This document shows positions 27,425-35,433 of a stretch of DNA of 64,000 nucleotides, piece after piece; the first letter of the stretch is position 1; each line of letters starts with the position of its first letter. Source of the stretch: Tolypothrix sp. FACHB-123. Lineage in GTDB: Bacteria > Cyanobacteriota > Cyanobacteriia > Cyanobacteriales > Nostocaceae. Below the pieces are notes generated by a model. The model did not search any database. It was given only the letters and a program-made list of their open reading frames with translations, and had not been told where the DNA came from. A program made the position numbers and the translations under genes. The DNA is taken from assembly GCF_014697075.1 (NCBI RefSeq), contig NZ_JACJRE010000028.1, positions 39,714 to 103,713 of the forward strand, written 5' to 3'.

Positions 27425-28261
27425 TTAAGTCTGTATATAAGAAAATTCTGCCAATAATGGCTTGTGATCTGATGAATTAATATTTTCTAGTACCCTAGCA
27501 CTGGCTTTATTTTCTTTTAGTCCCCGGTAAAATATATAGTCTAATGGCGGTGATAACAGAAATCGTTTAATTTTTTTGCTGTGGTGGGGTGTAAAAGCTA
27601 CTGGCGTTAATCCTAATCGGGTAACGACTTTATAAAGCAGTAAAGCCCTTTTTTGACTCCATGTGTTGAAATCTCCCGAAAAAATAATTGGCCCTTGATG
27701 GGTAGACAGTGCTATTTCTAATTCATGCAATTGAGTTTTAAATTTATGAATATTGACGAAATTTATCAAATGACTATTGATAGTTAAGAGACTATTTTGA
27801 TTGTGAGATAAGGAATATTCAGCAATAAGCGAGACTTTTGGTGTTTTTATAATGGGTTCATAATGTTTAGTAATGATGGCTCTTTTATGCAGGGGGCTGA
27901 TTTTAGCTGCGGTTAAAATGCCTGAATAACTTTGATGATGAGCATCAATAAAGTTAGGTGCAAAGTTCCAACTCATATTTATCAGTTCTTTGAGGTTCTT
28001 TGCATCTATATCTAGACGGAATTCTTGCAGAAAAATTAAGTCTGGTTGATATTGCTCCAGGATGTTTAAAAAATCTTGCAGCCAATTTTTGTCATAAGTT
28101 TTCTTGGCGATATTCCAGTTGAGAACTTTGATTGATGAAGCGTTAAGTTCTGTTTGCAGTATATGGCTGCGATCGATTGTGGATTCTTGAGGGCGCAGAA
28201 AGCGATAGGAGGGAACGAATTTTTTCGCAAGGATGTCTACTTTTTCTTTGAGATCTACCAT
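27425..28261 (-). CDS. Endonuclease/exonuclease/phosphatase (EEP) family protein (278 aa)
   Basis: The fold is recognised from ordered motifs: VLNWNIAKK, the Glu in DLIFLQEFRLD, GPIIFSGDFNTW (Asp and Asn of the metal and phosphate site), and the C-terminal NSSDHKPLLAEF (Asp-His). The first 40 residues are not a signal peptide. Members cleave phosphodiesters in nucleic acids, lipids or inositol phosphates. Its place directly upstream of cls suggests a lipid substrate, which is inference. The active-site residues are complete. Confidence 0.88.
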   Translation of the reverse strand: MVDLKEKVDILAKKFVPSYRFLRPQESTIDRSHILQTELNASSIKVLNWNIAKKTYDKNWLQDFLNILEQYQPDLIFLQEFRLDIDAKNLKELINMSWNFAPNFIDAHHQSYSGILTAAKISPLHKRAIITKHYEPIIKTPKVSLIAEYSLSHNQNSLLTINSHLINFVNIHKFKTQLHELEIALSTHQGPIIFSGDFNTWSQKRALLLYKVVTRLGLTPVAFTPHHSKKIKRFLLSPPLDYIFYRGLKENKASARVLENINSSDHKPLLAEFSYIQT

Positions 28262-28518
28262 TTTTTACTGCAACCTGACCTTTACATAGCTTAACTCTAA
28301 ATTTTATCGGGAAAGGCAGAGGGCAGGAGGCAGAAGGGAATGCTGTTTCCTGTCATCATGAAATTCCATCCCCGGAGGATAGGATGAGCTTAATAGCTGA
28401 CAGCTGAGGAAAAATTGGAAATTGCAAATGCTAATGATGAAAAATTGCCTGACACCATCTACAATTTCAGGTTAATGTTTTCAGATATCGACTCAGCAAG
28501 AGTTTTCAGGTATTATTC

Positions 28519-30123
28519 GTGACACAACAAGACCAAAAACCCTCTCGTTCTTTCGCTGGAATTGCTGGCATTGTTGCCATTGCTACGTTAATTAGTAAAG
28601 TATTTGGTTTAGTTAGGCAGCAAGCGATCGCTGCGGCTTTTGGTGTTGGTGCTGCTGCCACTGCCTATAGTTATGCGTATATTATTCCTGGTTTTTTATT
28701 AATTTTACTCGGTGGTGTAAACGGGCCGTTACATAGTGCCATTGTTAGTGTTTTAGCTAAGCGCAAGCCAGAAGAAGCTGCGCCTTTAGTGGAAACAGTG
28801 ACGACTTTTGTAGGTGGTTTGCTGTTACTGGTGACATTTGCACAGATTTTCTTTGCAAATGAGCTAGTTGATTTAATCGGACATGGTTTAGATCCGACAA
28901 CTAGAGCGATCGCTATCCAACAAATCCAAATTATGGCACCGATGGCTTTATTTGCAGGCTTCATCGGTATTGGTTTTGGTACTCTCAACGCTGCTAATCA
29001 ATATTGGTTGCTTTCCCTTAGTCCTTTATTATCTAGCATCACTGTTGTCATCGGTATTGCTATCTTAGCGGTGCAATATGGCAAAGATATTATTCTGCCG
29101 CAATATGCTTACATCGGCGGTATGGTTTTAGCTTGGGGAACCTTAGCCGGAGCAATTCTGCAATGGGTAGTACAGTTAATTGTGCAGTGGCGCTTAGGAT
29201 TAGGCACATTAAAGTTGCGATTTGATTTTAAATCACCTGGAGTTCAAGAAGTAATTAAAATCATGACGCCGGCGACAATTTCCTCGGGAATGATGCCGAT
29301 TAACTTTGCAACAGCACTATATTTTGCTAGTCCGATTCCTGGTGCTGCGGCTGGTTTTAATTATGCCAATCTGCTAGTGCAAACACCTCTAGGGATTATT
29401 TCTAACATTATTTTGTTGCCATTATTACCAATATTTGCCAAACTTGCTGCACCGGAAAATTGGCCGGATTTGAAACTACGCATTCGCCAAGGATTGCTAC
29501 TAACTGCTTTTACCATGTTACCCTTAGGCGCACTGATGGTAGTTTTATCAGTCCCCATTGTGCAAATAGTCTATGAACGAGGTGCTTTTAAGCAAGAAGC
29601 AACAGAGTTGGTTTCTTCCTTACTGATTGCTTATGGTATCGGCATGTTTGTCTATTTAGGGCGTGATGTATTAGTCCGAGTATTTTATGCTTTAGGTGAT
29701 GGACAAACACCATTTCGCATTAGTACTTTTAACATCTTTCTCAACGCTTTACTAGATTGGTTACTAGTGCAACCTTTTGGCGCGCCTGGTTTAGTTTTAG
29801 CTACTGTAGGTGTTAATTGTAGTTCCATGTTAATGCTGTTGTGGATACTCAATCGCAAAATTGACGGTTTACCTTGGCGTGAGTGGAGTATACCTATTAT
29901 TGGTTTAACTGCTGGGAGCATAGTTTCTGGGGTAGCTAGCTATGGTGCTTTATTCGCTTGTCAGCAGGTATTTAAATCAACAAATTTAGTCATTCTGCTG
30001 TTAGAGGTATCTATCGCTGGTTTAGTAGGAATTGTTGTGTTTGCTATCTTTGCTTACTGGCTGAAGATACCAGAGATAAATAGTTTTGTAGTGCGGATGC
30101 GTCAGCGATTCTTGAAGAAATAA
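28519..30123 (+). CDS. murJ: Lipid II flippase MurJ (MviN family)
   Basis: MurJ moves lipid-linked peptidoglycan precursor across the inner membrane. The 534-aa protein has about 14 hydrophobic helices and the family signatures: an N-terminal GIVAIATLISKVFGLVRQQA, AFGVGAAATAYSYAYIIPG and the GVNGPLHSA region, and a central arginine/glycine motif YERGAFKQEAT. The start is GTG at 28519 (MTQQDQKP); no ATG gives a better N terminus. It is monocistronic and ends before a GC-rich hairpin. HIP1 sites occur inside. Confidence 0.95.
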   Translation: MTQQDQKPSRSFAGIAGIVAIATLISKVFGLVRQQAIAAAFGVGAAATAYSYAYIIPGFLLILLGGVNGPLHSAIVSVLAKRKPEEAAPLVETVTTFVGGLLLLVTFAQIFFANELVDLIGHGLDPTTRAIAIQQIQIMAPMALFAGFIGIGFGTLNAANQYWLLSLSPLLSSITVVIGIAILAVQYGKDIILPQYAYIGGMVLAWGTLAGAILQWVVQLIVQWRLGLGTLKLRFDFKSPGVQEVIKIMTPATISSGMMPINFATALYFASPIPGAAAGFNYANLLVQTPLGIISNIILLPLLPIFAKLAAPENWPDLKLRIRQGLLLTAFTMLPLGALMVVLSVPIVQIVYERGAFKQEATELVSSLLIAYGIGMFVYLGRDVLVRVFYALGDGQTPFRISTFNIFLNALLDWLLVQPFGAPGLVLATVGVNCSSMLMLLWILNRKIDGLPWREWSIPIIGLTAGSIVSGVASYGALFACQQVFKSTNLVILLLEVSIAGLVGIVVFAIFAYWLKIPEINSFVVRMRQRFLKK

Positions 30124-30153
30124 CCAACTTTTTTGGGTATTGCTACATAAACA

Positions 30154-30173
30154 AAGCCTGCCTCCGCAGGCTT
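30154..30173 (+). terminator. Hairpin after murJ
   Basis: AAGCCTGC (30154-30161) pairs with GCAGGCTT (30166-30173) across a 4-nt loop, about 30 bases after the murJ stop. The same palindrome type (AGCCTGC...GCAGGCT) is a common dispersed sequence in cyanobacteria, and a related GGCTTCCAGCCTGCGGGCG follows. Confidence 0.6.
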
Positions 30174-30278
30174 CATCTTTATAGCCCCAGGCTTCCAGCC
30201 TGCGGGCGTTTTAAAAACTGGGATGCACCCGTTACCAGCCAACAGTCAACAGTCAACAGCTATACATCAACTACACAG

Positions 30279-30307
30279 CTAAGGGCACAACATTGTTGTG
30301 TCCTTAG
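30279..30307. promoter_or_regulatory. Near-perfect 13-bp inverted repeat upstream of the EAL gene
   Basis: CTAAGGGCACAAC (30279-30291) pairs with GTTGTGTCCTTAG (30295-30307) around ATT, with one G-T pair. It lies 100 bases before the EAL gene. It could be an operator, a terminator of read-through, or a dispersed palindrome; a T run is missing. Confidence 0.35.
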
Positions 30308-30406
30308 TTGTAGCCTATACATATGCAACAGCAAGTTGCTTTTGTGGTTGTAATAAAGGCGATATACTACTTTTGTATTTTTCTTGGCTAAGAATTAAGG
30401 ATAATT

Positions 30407-31981
30407 ATGGGAGATTTTGATGAAGGCTTTGATATTGTTATTGCTCAAACAAATAATATGACAACGCAACCAGAGCTAGAAGATATTCAAAACAATAATT
30501 CTCAAGTCATTAATTTAGGAAAAATCAAAACCTCTGGAGATTTATATCATCTGGAAGCGCCGATACGTCAATTACGTAACTTTCTCGAACCTTACGAATT
30601 TTTTATTAAAAGCTTAATTCAACAATTAACTAATTTAGTCCAAGATAAATTAAATATTAATCCTGCTGGTAATACTCAGCATATTTTAAATATTATTCGT
30701 CAAACTTCTGATGCTGATTTGGTATTTATTTTGGGAAGCGATAGCCAAGATAAATTATATATTCAATCCCATAGTAATGTTTCTCAATTTATAGACCATA
30801 ACTTTTATTTTAATACCTTCAATTCACATATTTTACCTACAGTTTCTCAGGTGGCAATTTTTAACCCGGCTTATCATGGAATTTATAGATTACATGAAGA
30901 TATCAATGGTGAGAGAAAAGCTTTTGTCTTTGTACCTTTAAAAGGTTTATTAAAAGTCGAGGTACTTGTGGTTTGTGGTATACCACAAGATTCCTATCTC
31001 TTAGGCGATATCTACGGGCGAATATTATCTAGCTTTTATCTGGCTGCTCAGAAATTAGCTCATAATCCAGATTTAGTAGAAGCGGCGATTTTGGATGATT
31101 TAAAGAAAGACTTTGGATTTGTTGCTGCACATTTATACGAACGCAGGTTTAGATTATTTTGCGATCGCCTGCAAAGGATGATAGTTTATTTTGAGCCAGT
31201 GCTGCATTTAGATGCTGATGAATTATTTATCAGTAGTTGGGAAGCTTTAGCCAGAGATCCCGATACTTTAACCGCACCTGTGGATTTATTTCAGGCTGCG
31301 GAAATGTGGGGAACGAGATTTATAATTGAACTCGATCAATATTTTTTGCGCACAGCTACTTTTAGTTATCAAGCAGCGAGAAAAAAATCAAAACAAAATA
31401 GATCTAAAGATATCGTACCATTATCCGTTAACGTTTATCCAGAATCTTTAATTAGAACTGCCTATTTTGAAACTGTGCGTCAGGTTTTGCAAGAGAAAAC
31501 CATTACATCAAGAAATTTAATCTTAGAAATTTCCGAAAAAACAGAATTACCACAATTTAATGAAGGTGTGCAGTTAAAATCACCTTTGACATTTTTCAAG
31601 AATAAATTATTGGAATATGTCAGTCAATTACAAATAAGATTTGCCATTGATGATTTTGGTGCAGGTTATGCTTCCGTGTCTCGCCTCGCCGGCTTAAACC
31701 CATCTCATGTGAAAATAGATCGCAATATTTTGTACCATCAACCTTGCGATGTGATTATCCGCTTTGTTCATGAATTAGTAGGTGCAAATAATCTTAATCC
31801 TTCCAATGTCATTGTTGAAGGGATAGATGAAACTACTCCCATTAGCTTACATCGCCTGCACGAGATTGGCGTCAAATATATTCAAGGGCATATTGTTGGT
31901 AAACCAAGTCCAGAGATTTATCGGCTGAGTAAAGAAAAGTACGACGATCTGCGAAGATTGATTTTAGAAAAGCCCTATTGA
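30407..31981 (+). CDS. EAL-domain protein, predicted c-di-GMP phosphodiesterase (524 aa)
   Basis: The C-terminal EAL domain (about 245-520) keeps the known catalytic residues: EAL in SSWEALAR, Asn in VNVYPESLI, Glu in LILEISEK, the DDFGAGYASVSRL loop, Lys in HVKIDRN, Glu in VIVEGID and Gln in YIQGHIVGKP. It should therefore hydrolyse c-di-GMP. The first 240 residues are soluble and may hold a GAF-like sensor (about 75-225), but this is not certain. No GGDEF domain is present. It stands alone, followed directly by the 21-bp repeat array. Confidence 0.88.
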   Translation: MGDFDEGFDIVIAQTNNMTTQPELEDIQNNNSQVINLGKIKTSGDLYHLEAPIRQLRNFLEPYEFFIKSLIQQLTNLVQDKLNINPAGNTQHILNIIRQTSDADLVFILGSDSQDKLYIQSHSNVSQFIDHNFYFNTFNSHILPTVSQVAIFNPAYHGIYRLHEDINGERKAFVFVPLKGLLKVEVLVVCGIPQDSYLLGDIYGRILSSFYLAAQKLAHNPDLVEAAILDDLKKDFGFVAAHLYERRFRLFCDRLQRMIVYFEPVLHLDADELFISSWEALARDPDTLTAPVDLFQAAEMWGTRFIIELDQYFLRTATFSYQAARKKSKQNRSKDIVPLSVNVYPESLIRTAYFETVRQVLQEKTITSRNLILEISEKTELPQFNEGVQLKSPLTFFKNKLLEYVSQLQIRFAIDDFGAGYASVSRLAGLNPSHVKIDRNILYHQPCDVIIRFVHELVGANNLNPSNVIVEGIDETTPISLHRLHEIGVKYIQGHIVGKPSPEIYRLSKEKYDDLRRLILEKPY

Positions 31982-32006
31982 GGACAAGATATTTATAAAT
32001 GCGATC

Positions 32007-32237
32007 GCGAAAATAGCAATTGGGTTCGCGAAAATAGCAATTGTAGTATCAGAAATGGCAATTGTATTATCGGAAATAGCAATTGTAGTATCAGAAATGG
32101 CAATTGTATTATCAAAAATGGCAATTGTAGTGTCAGAAATAGCAATTGTATTATCAAAAATGGCAATTGTAGTATCAGAAATGGCAATTGTAGTATCAGA
32201 AATGGCAATTGTATTATCAAAAATGGCAAATGCGATC
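32007..32237. repeat. 21-bp tandem repeat, 11 copies, bounded by HIP1 octamers
   Basis: Units start every 21 bases from 32007 to 32217. Each has the form (TCAGAAATGGCAATTG + TAGTA/TATTA), with variants at a few positions. GCGATCGC lies at 32001-32008 and again at 32232-32239, so the array is framed by HIP1 sites. Every unit holds CAATTG. As the unit is seven codons long, several frames stay open; one on + reads (M/I)AIV(V/L)S(E/K) again and again. I treat it as a non-coding array, because no ribosome binding site or non-repeat protein domain goes with it. Confidence 0.95.
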
Positions 32238-32339
32238 GCATTTACGATAACTGCTTATTCTTTTATTAAAAAACTTAAGCAAAACTTATTAATAAGACAA
32301 TCATTGCAACAAAAATTTTTCGTGATACAGCATTTTTCT

Positions 32340-32369
32340 CTGCCCAATGCCCCATGCCCAATGCCCAAT
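32340..32369. repeat. TGCCCAA heptamer array
   Basis: Four degenerate copies of the heptamer (TGCCCAATGCCCCATGCCC and so on) lie just beyond the 3' end of the CHAT gene at 32374. Confidence 0.8.
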
Positions 32370-32373
32370 TACA

Positions 32374-35298
32374 TTACCTTTCCCCAATCAAAGTAAACGC
32401 CGCCCAATCACCAGCAGAGGGAAATTTTTCCTTAGTCTTCAACATCGCCTGACGTAAAGCCAGCGCTTTATCTGGTTGAGTTTGCAAACTCTTGTAAAAT
32501 TCCACCATTAAATATTGTGTGGGTTGATCCGGTACTTGCCATAAAGAAACCAGTACACTGGGAACGCCTGCGGAAATTAAAGAACGCGATAACCCAATTA
32601 CACCATCACCGGAAAGTTTTCCTTTACCAGTTTCACAAGCACTAAGAACAACTAACTGAGCTTTTAATTTTAAATCTAAAATTTCCTCAGCTTTGAGTAA
32701 ACCATCATCATTGCTCGATGGCGCAAGAGCAATCCAACTACCCAAACCGCGATAATCATCAGCCCAACCGTGAGTAGCTAAATGAATTACATCTGCTGAA
32801 GATAACCTTGACAAAATATTAGCTTTAGTCGCATCTTTACCTAGAATCGCCTGAGTTTTTAACATCTGGGCAATAGTCTTGGCTTCAAGTTCCGCCCCTG
32901 GTAGTGGATCTAACTTTGTTGCAGGTTTACCTGGTTCTGTAGATACTACAGGCATGATAGGATTACCGACAATCAAGGCATTATTATAATTAGTTTGTCT
33001 GCCTCGCTTTAATTGATGGGTAAAATCTAATACTTGAATTGCTGGAGCAGTAAGAATAGTATGTTTTTCAATTAAATATTTACCTTTTGCATCAAGTAAA
33101 GCTGGGAAAGGTGCGAAAAATAAAGAACGTTGGGGAATGAAAATAACTCTATCTTCAGGTTTTTTTGGTAATAAATCGGCAATATCTTTAATTAAAATTT
33201 CATGCAGTCTTTGTAATGATTTTTTAGATGATGCTGCATCAGGATTTTGAATCGCGACAATACCGCCTGCGCTTCTACCTCTACCAGCACCAATATTTAT
33301 ACGACTACTAGTAACTAATTCCTCTAAATTTGTATTATCTTTTTGCCACAGAGATTTAAGGTCAACTTTGCGAAATGCGACTTCACCTGTCGGCTTGACA
33401 ACCCAAATATAGAGGTCGGATTCTTTAGTTTGTTGTCTATCTGCAATTTTGAAATGATCGTAAATAATAGAATATTGTACGAGAGTAGCATTTTGCTGTT
33501 GAGCAATTTGTTTAATCTCGGCAATTGTGGGAAATTGAGTTGATTTATCTGTCTGTTTATTATTAGTAGATATACGAGATGATAGCAACTCAACAAATAC
33601 CCTAGCGCGACTGCGTTCGGCAATTTCTAGAGCTGCATCAATTTTATTTTGAGCAATCAGGACTTCTTGTAAAATCCTGTAGGTGCTGCGTTGGGTGTCA
33701 AATAAAGAAATTTTATCTTCATCAGGTAATTCTTTATCTCGCAGAGATTCCCAAATATGAATTCCTTCATACAGGGTTTTCTCTGCTGCACTGAGATTAC
33801 CTTGCTTTTGAAAACTAATTCCTAGATTGTGTAAAGAGATTCCCTCACTTACACGGTCTTTAATTTCACGGTCAATTGCTAAACTTTGTTTGTGATATTC
33901 AATCGCTTTGGGATAGTTTCCTAGAGCATCATAAGTATTACCAAGATTACCCAGTGCATTACTCTCGCCCGTGCGGCTTTGAATTTCCCTGGCGATCGCT
34001 AAACTTTGTTGCTGATAATCAATGGCTTTTTGATAGTCTCCCAGTTTATGGTAAGTAGTACCAAGATTAGCTAATACTATAGAACTTCCCCTACGGTCTT
34101 TGATTTGTTGGGCGATCGCTAATCTCTGTTGGAAGTACTCAAGAGCTTTTTTATAGTCTCCTAGAGAAAAGTAAGCATTACCAAGATTACCTAGTACCTT
34201 TCCTTCACCCCGACGGTTTTGAATTTCTCTGAAGATCGCTAAACTCTGCTGAAAGTATGCAATAGCTTGGGAATAGTCTCCGAAATCATCGTAAATTACA
34301 CCCAGACTACTTAAAGAATCTCCCTCGCCTTTACGGTCTTGAATTTCTCTTTTGATCGCTAAACTGGCAAGATGGGAATCAATAGCTTTTTTGTAGTATC
34401 CTAAAGCTCTATAGACAAGACCGAGACTACCTAGTGACCTGGCCTCGCCCCTACGGTCTTTAATTTTTTTAGCCAGTGTTAAACTCTGTTGGTGATACTC
34501 AATCGCTTTCGGGTAATCTGCTAGATTATAGTAAGTACTACCGAGACTACTCAGTGCATGAGCCTCACCTTTCCGGTCTTTAATTTCTTTGGTGATCGCT
34601 AATTTCTGTTGGTAGTATTCAATAGCTTTTTTGTAGTTTCCCAAAGCACTATAAGCAACACCAAGATTACCAAGTGCTTTTCCTTGGCTAAATCGGTCTT
34701 TAGTTTCAATAGCGATCGCTAAACTCTGTTGTTGATACTCAATCGCTTTCGGGTAATCTGCTAGATTATAGTAAGCATTACCAAGATTACCCAGCGCCCT
34801 ACCTTCATCTTCACGATTTTTGATTTCTTTAGCGATCGCTAAATCTTGCTGGTGGTAATCAATGGCTTTTTTGTAGTTTCCCAAAACATGGTAAGCAATA
34901 CCAAGTCCGCCCAGCACAACTCCTTCAAGCTTACGGTCTTTAATTTCTTTAGCGATCGCCAAACTCTGCTGAAAGTAATCAATGGCTTTTTGATATTCTG
35001 CTAAAGCATGGTAAGCACCACCGATATTACTCAGTGCGTATCCTTCGCCTTGACGGTTTTTGATTTCCTGGTAAATAATCAGTGCTTGTTGCCACAATCG
35101 TAATGCAGCTTCAAAGTCACTATTGTTATACTGCTGATTACCTTGCTGAAAAAGTTTATCAGCTTCAGCTTTCCGCGCTTCTGGGGTTTGTGCTGAAGCT
35201 TGGGTTATTCCCACAATTGCGCTGCGGTTGATTGGTATTTGTCCAATTGTTGCGAGTAAGGTGATGAAAGTAATCAGTGCAATTTTCTGTATCTTCAT
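32374..35298 (-). CDS. Exported TPR-repeat CHAT protease, paralogue A (974 aa)
   Basis: A signal peptide (IALITFITLLATIGQIPI, cleavage near ASAQT) precedes about eleven to twelve regular TPR units of 40 residues (about 45-520) of the type ALGNLGNAYYNLADYPKAIE + YQQQSLAIAIETKDR. The C-terminal CHAT domain (about 700-972) has His843 in LATHG and Cys888 in LSACETG. The very regular 120-bp DNA repeat suggests recent unit duplication; HIP1 sits at the same place in several units. The last 740 bases are about 99% identical to those of paralogue B, and the 80 bases upstream are also nearly identical. It is downstream of paralogue B on the same strand, 135 bases away. Confidence 0.93.
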   Translation of the reverse strand: MKIQKIALITFITLLATIGQIPINRSAIVGITQASAQTPEARKAEADKLFQQGNQQYNNSDFEAALRLWQQALIIYQEIKNRQGEGYALSNIGGAYHALAEYQKAIDYFQQSLAIAKEIKDRKLEGVVLGGLGIAYHVLGNYKKAIDYHQQDLAIAKEIKNREDEGRALGNLGNAYYNLADYPKAIEYQQQSLAIAIETKDRFSQGKALGNLGVAYSALGNYKKAIEYYQQKLAITKEIKDRKGEAHALSSLGSTYYNLADYPKAIEYHQQSLTLAKKIKDRRGEARSLGSLGLVYRALGYYKKAIDSHLASLAIKREIQDRKGEGDSLSSLGVIYDDFGDYSQAIAYFQQSLAIFREIQNRRGEGKVLGNLGNAYFSLGDYKKALEYFQQRLAIAQQIKDRRGSSIVLANLGTTYHKLGDYQKAIDYQQQSLAIAREIQSRTGESNALGNLGNTYDALGNYPKAIEYHKQSLAIDREIKDRVSEGISLHNLGISFQKQGNLSAAEKTLYEGIHIWESLRDKELPDEDKISLFDTQRSTYRILQEVLIAQNKIDAALEIAERSRARVFVELLSSRISTNNKQTDKSTQFPTIAEIKQIAQQQNATLVQYSIIYDHFKIADRQQTKESDLYIWVVKPTGEVAFRKVDLKSLWQKDNTNLEELVTSSRINIGAGRGRSAGGIVAIQNPDAASSKKSLQRLHEILIKDIADLLPKKPEDRVIFIPQRSLFFAPFPALLDAKGKYLIEKHTILTAPAIQVLDFTHQLKRGRQTNYNNALIVGNPIMPVVSTEPGKPATKLDPLPGAELEAKTIAQMLKTQAILGKDATKANILSRLSSADVIHLATHGWADDYRGLGSWIALAPSSNDDGLLKAEEILDLKLKAQLVVLSACETGKGKLSGDGVIGLSRSLISAGVPSVLVSLWQVPDQPTQYLMVEFYKSLQTQPDKALALRQAMLKTKEKFPSAGDWAAFTLIGER

Positions 35299-35376
35299 TG
35301 GAGTTACTGGGGTTATCCTGTCAGTAACATATATTTCTGTGATGGCTTAGGGTATGCAGTTTTGATGAAGATTTGT
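35299..35376 (-). promoter_or_regulatory. Upstream region of CHAT paralogue A, duplicated copy
   Basis: The 78 bases before the start of paralogue A match those before paralogue B (38233-38310) almost base for base, including TTACTGGGGTTATCCTGTCA on the plus strand. The duplication thus covered the promoter/leader, so both genes may have the same control. Confidence 0.7.
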
Positions 35377-35433
35377 CATTAGTCATCAGCTAGTCGCTAC
35401 AATTTATCCTGAACTGAACCGTATGGATTCAAA

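Noticed and set aside
32007-32237. CRISPR array
   Set aside because: Units are contiguous 21-bp repeats without unique spacers, and there are no cas genes.
32055-32396. Open frame on + through the 21-bp repeat (heptad protein)
   Set aside because: The frame is open because the unit is seven codons long; the opposite strand is open as well. No ribosome binding site and no non-repeat domain support a protein.
33324-33623. Open frame on - inside CHAT paralogue A
   Set aside because: It is a shifted frame within the CHAT coding region, without a domain or start signal.
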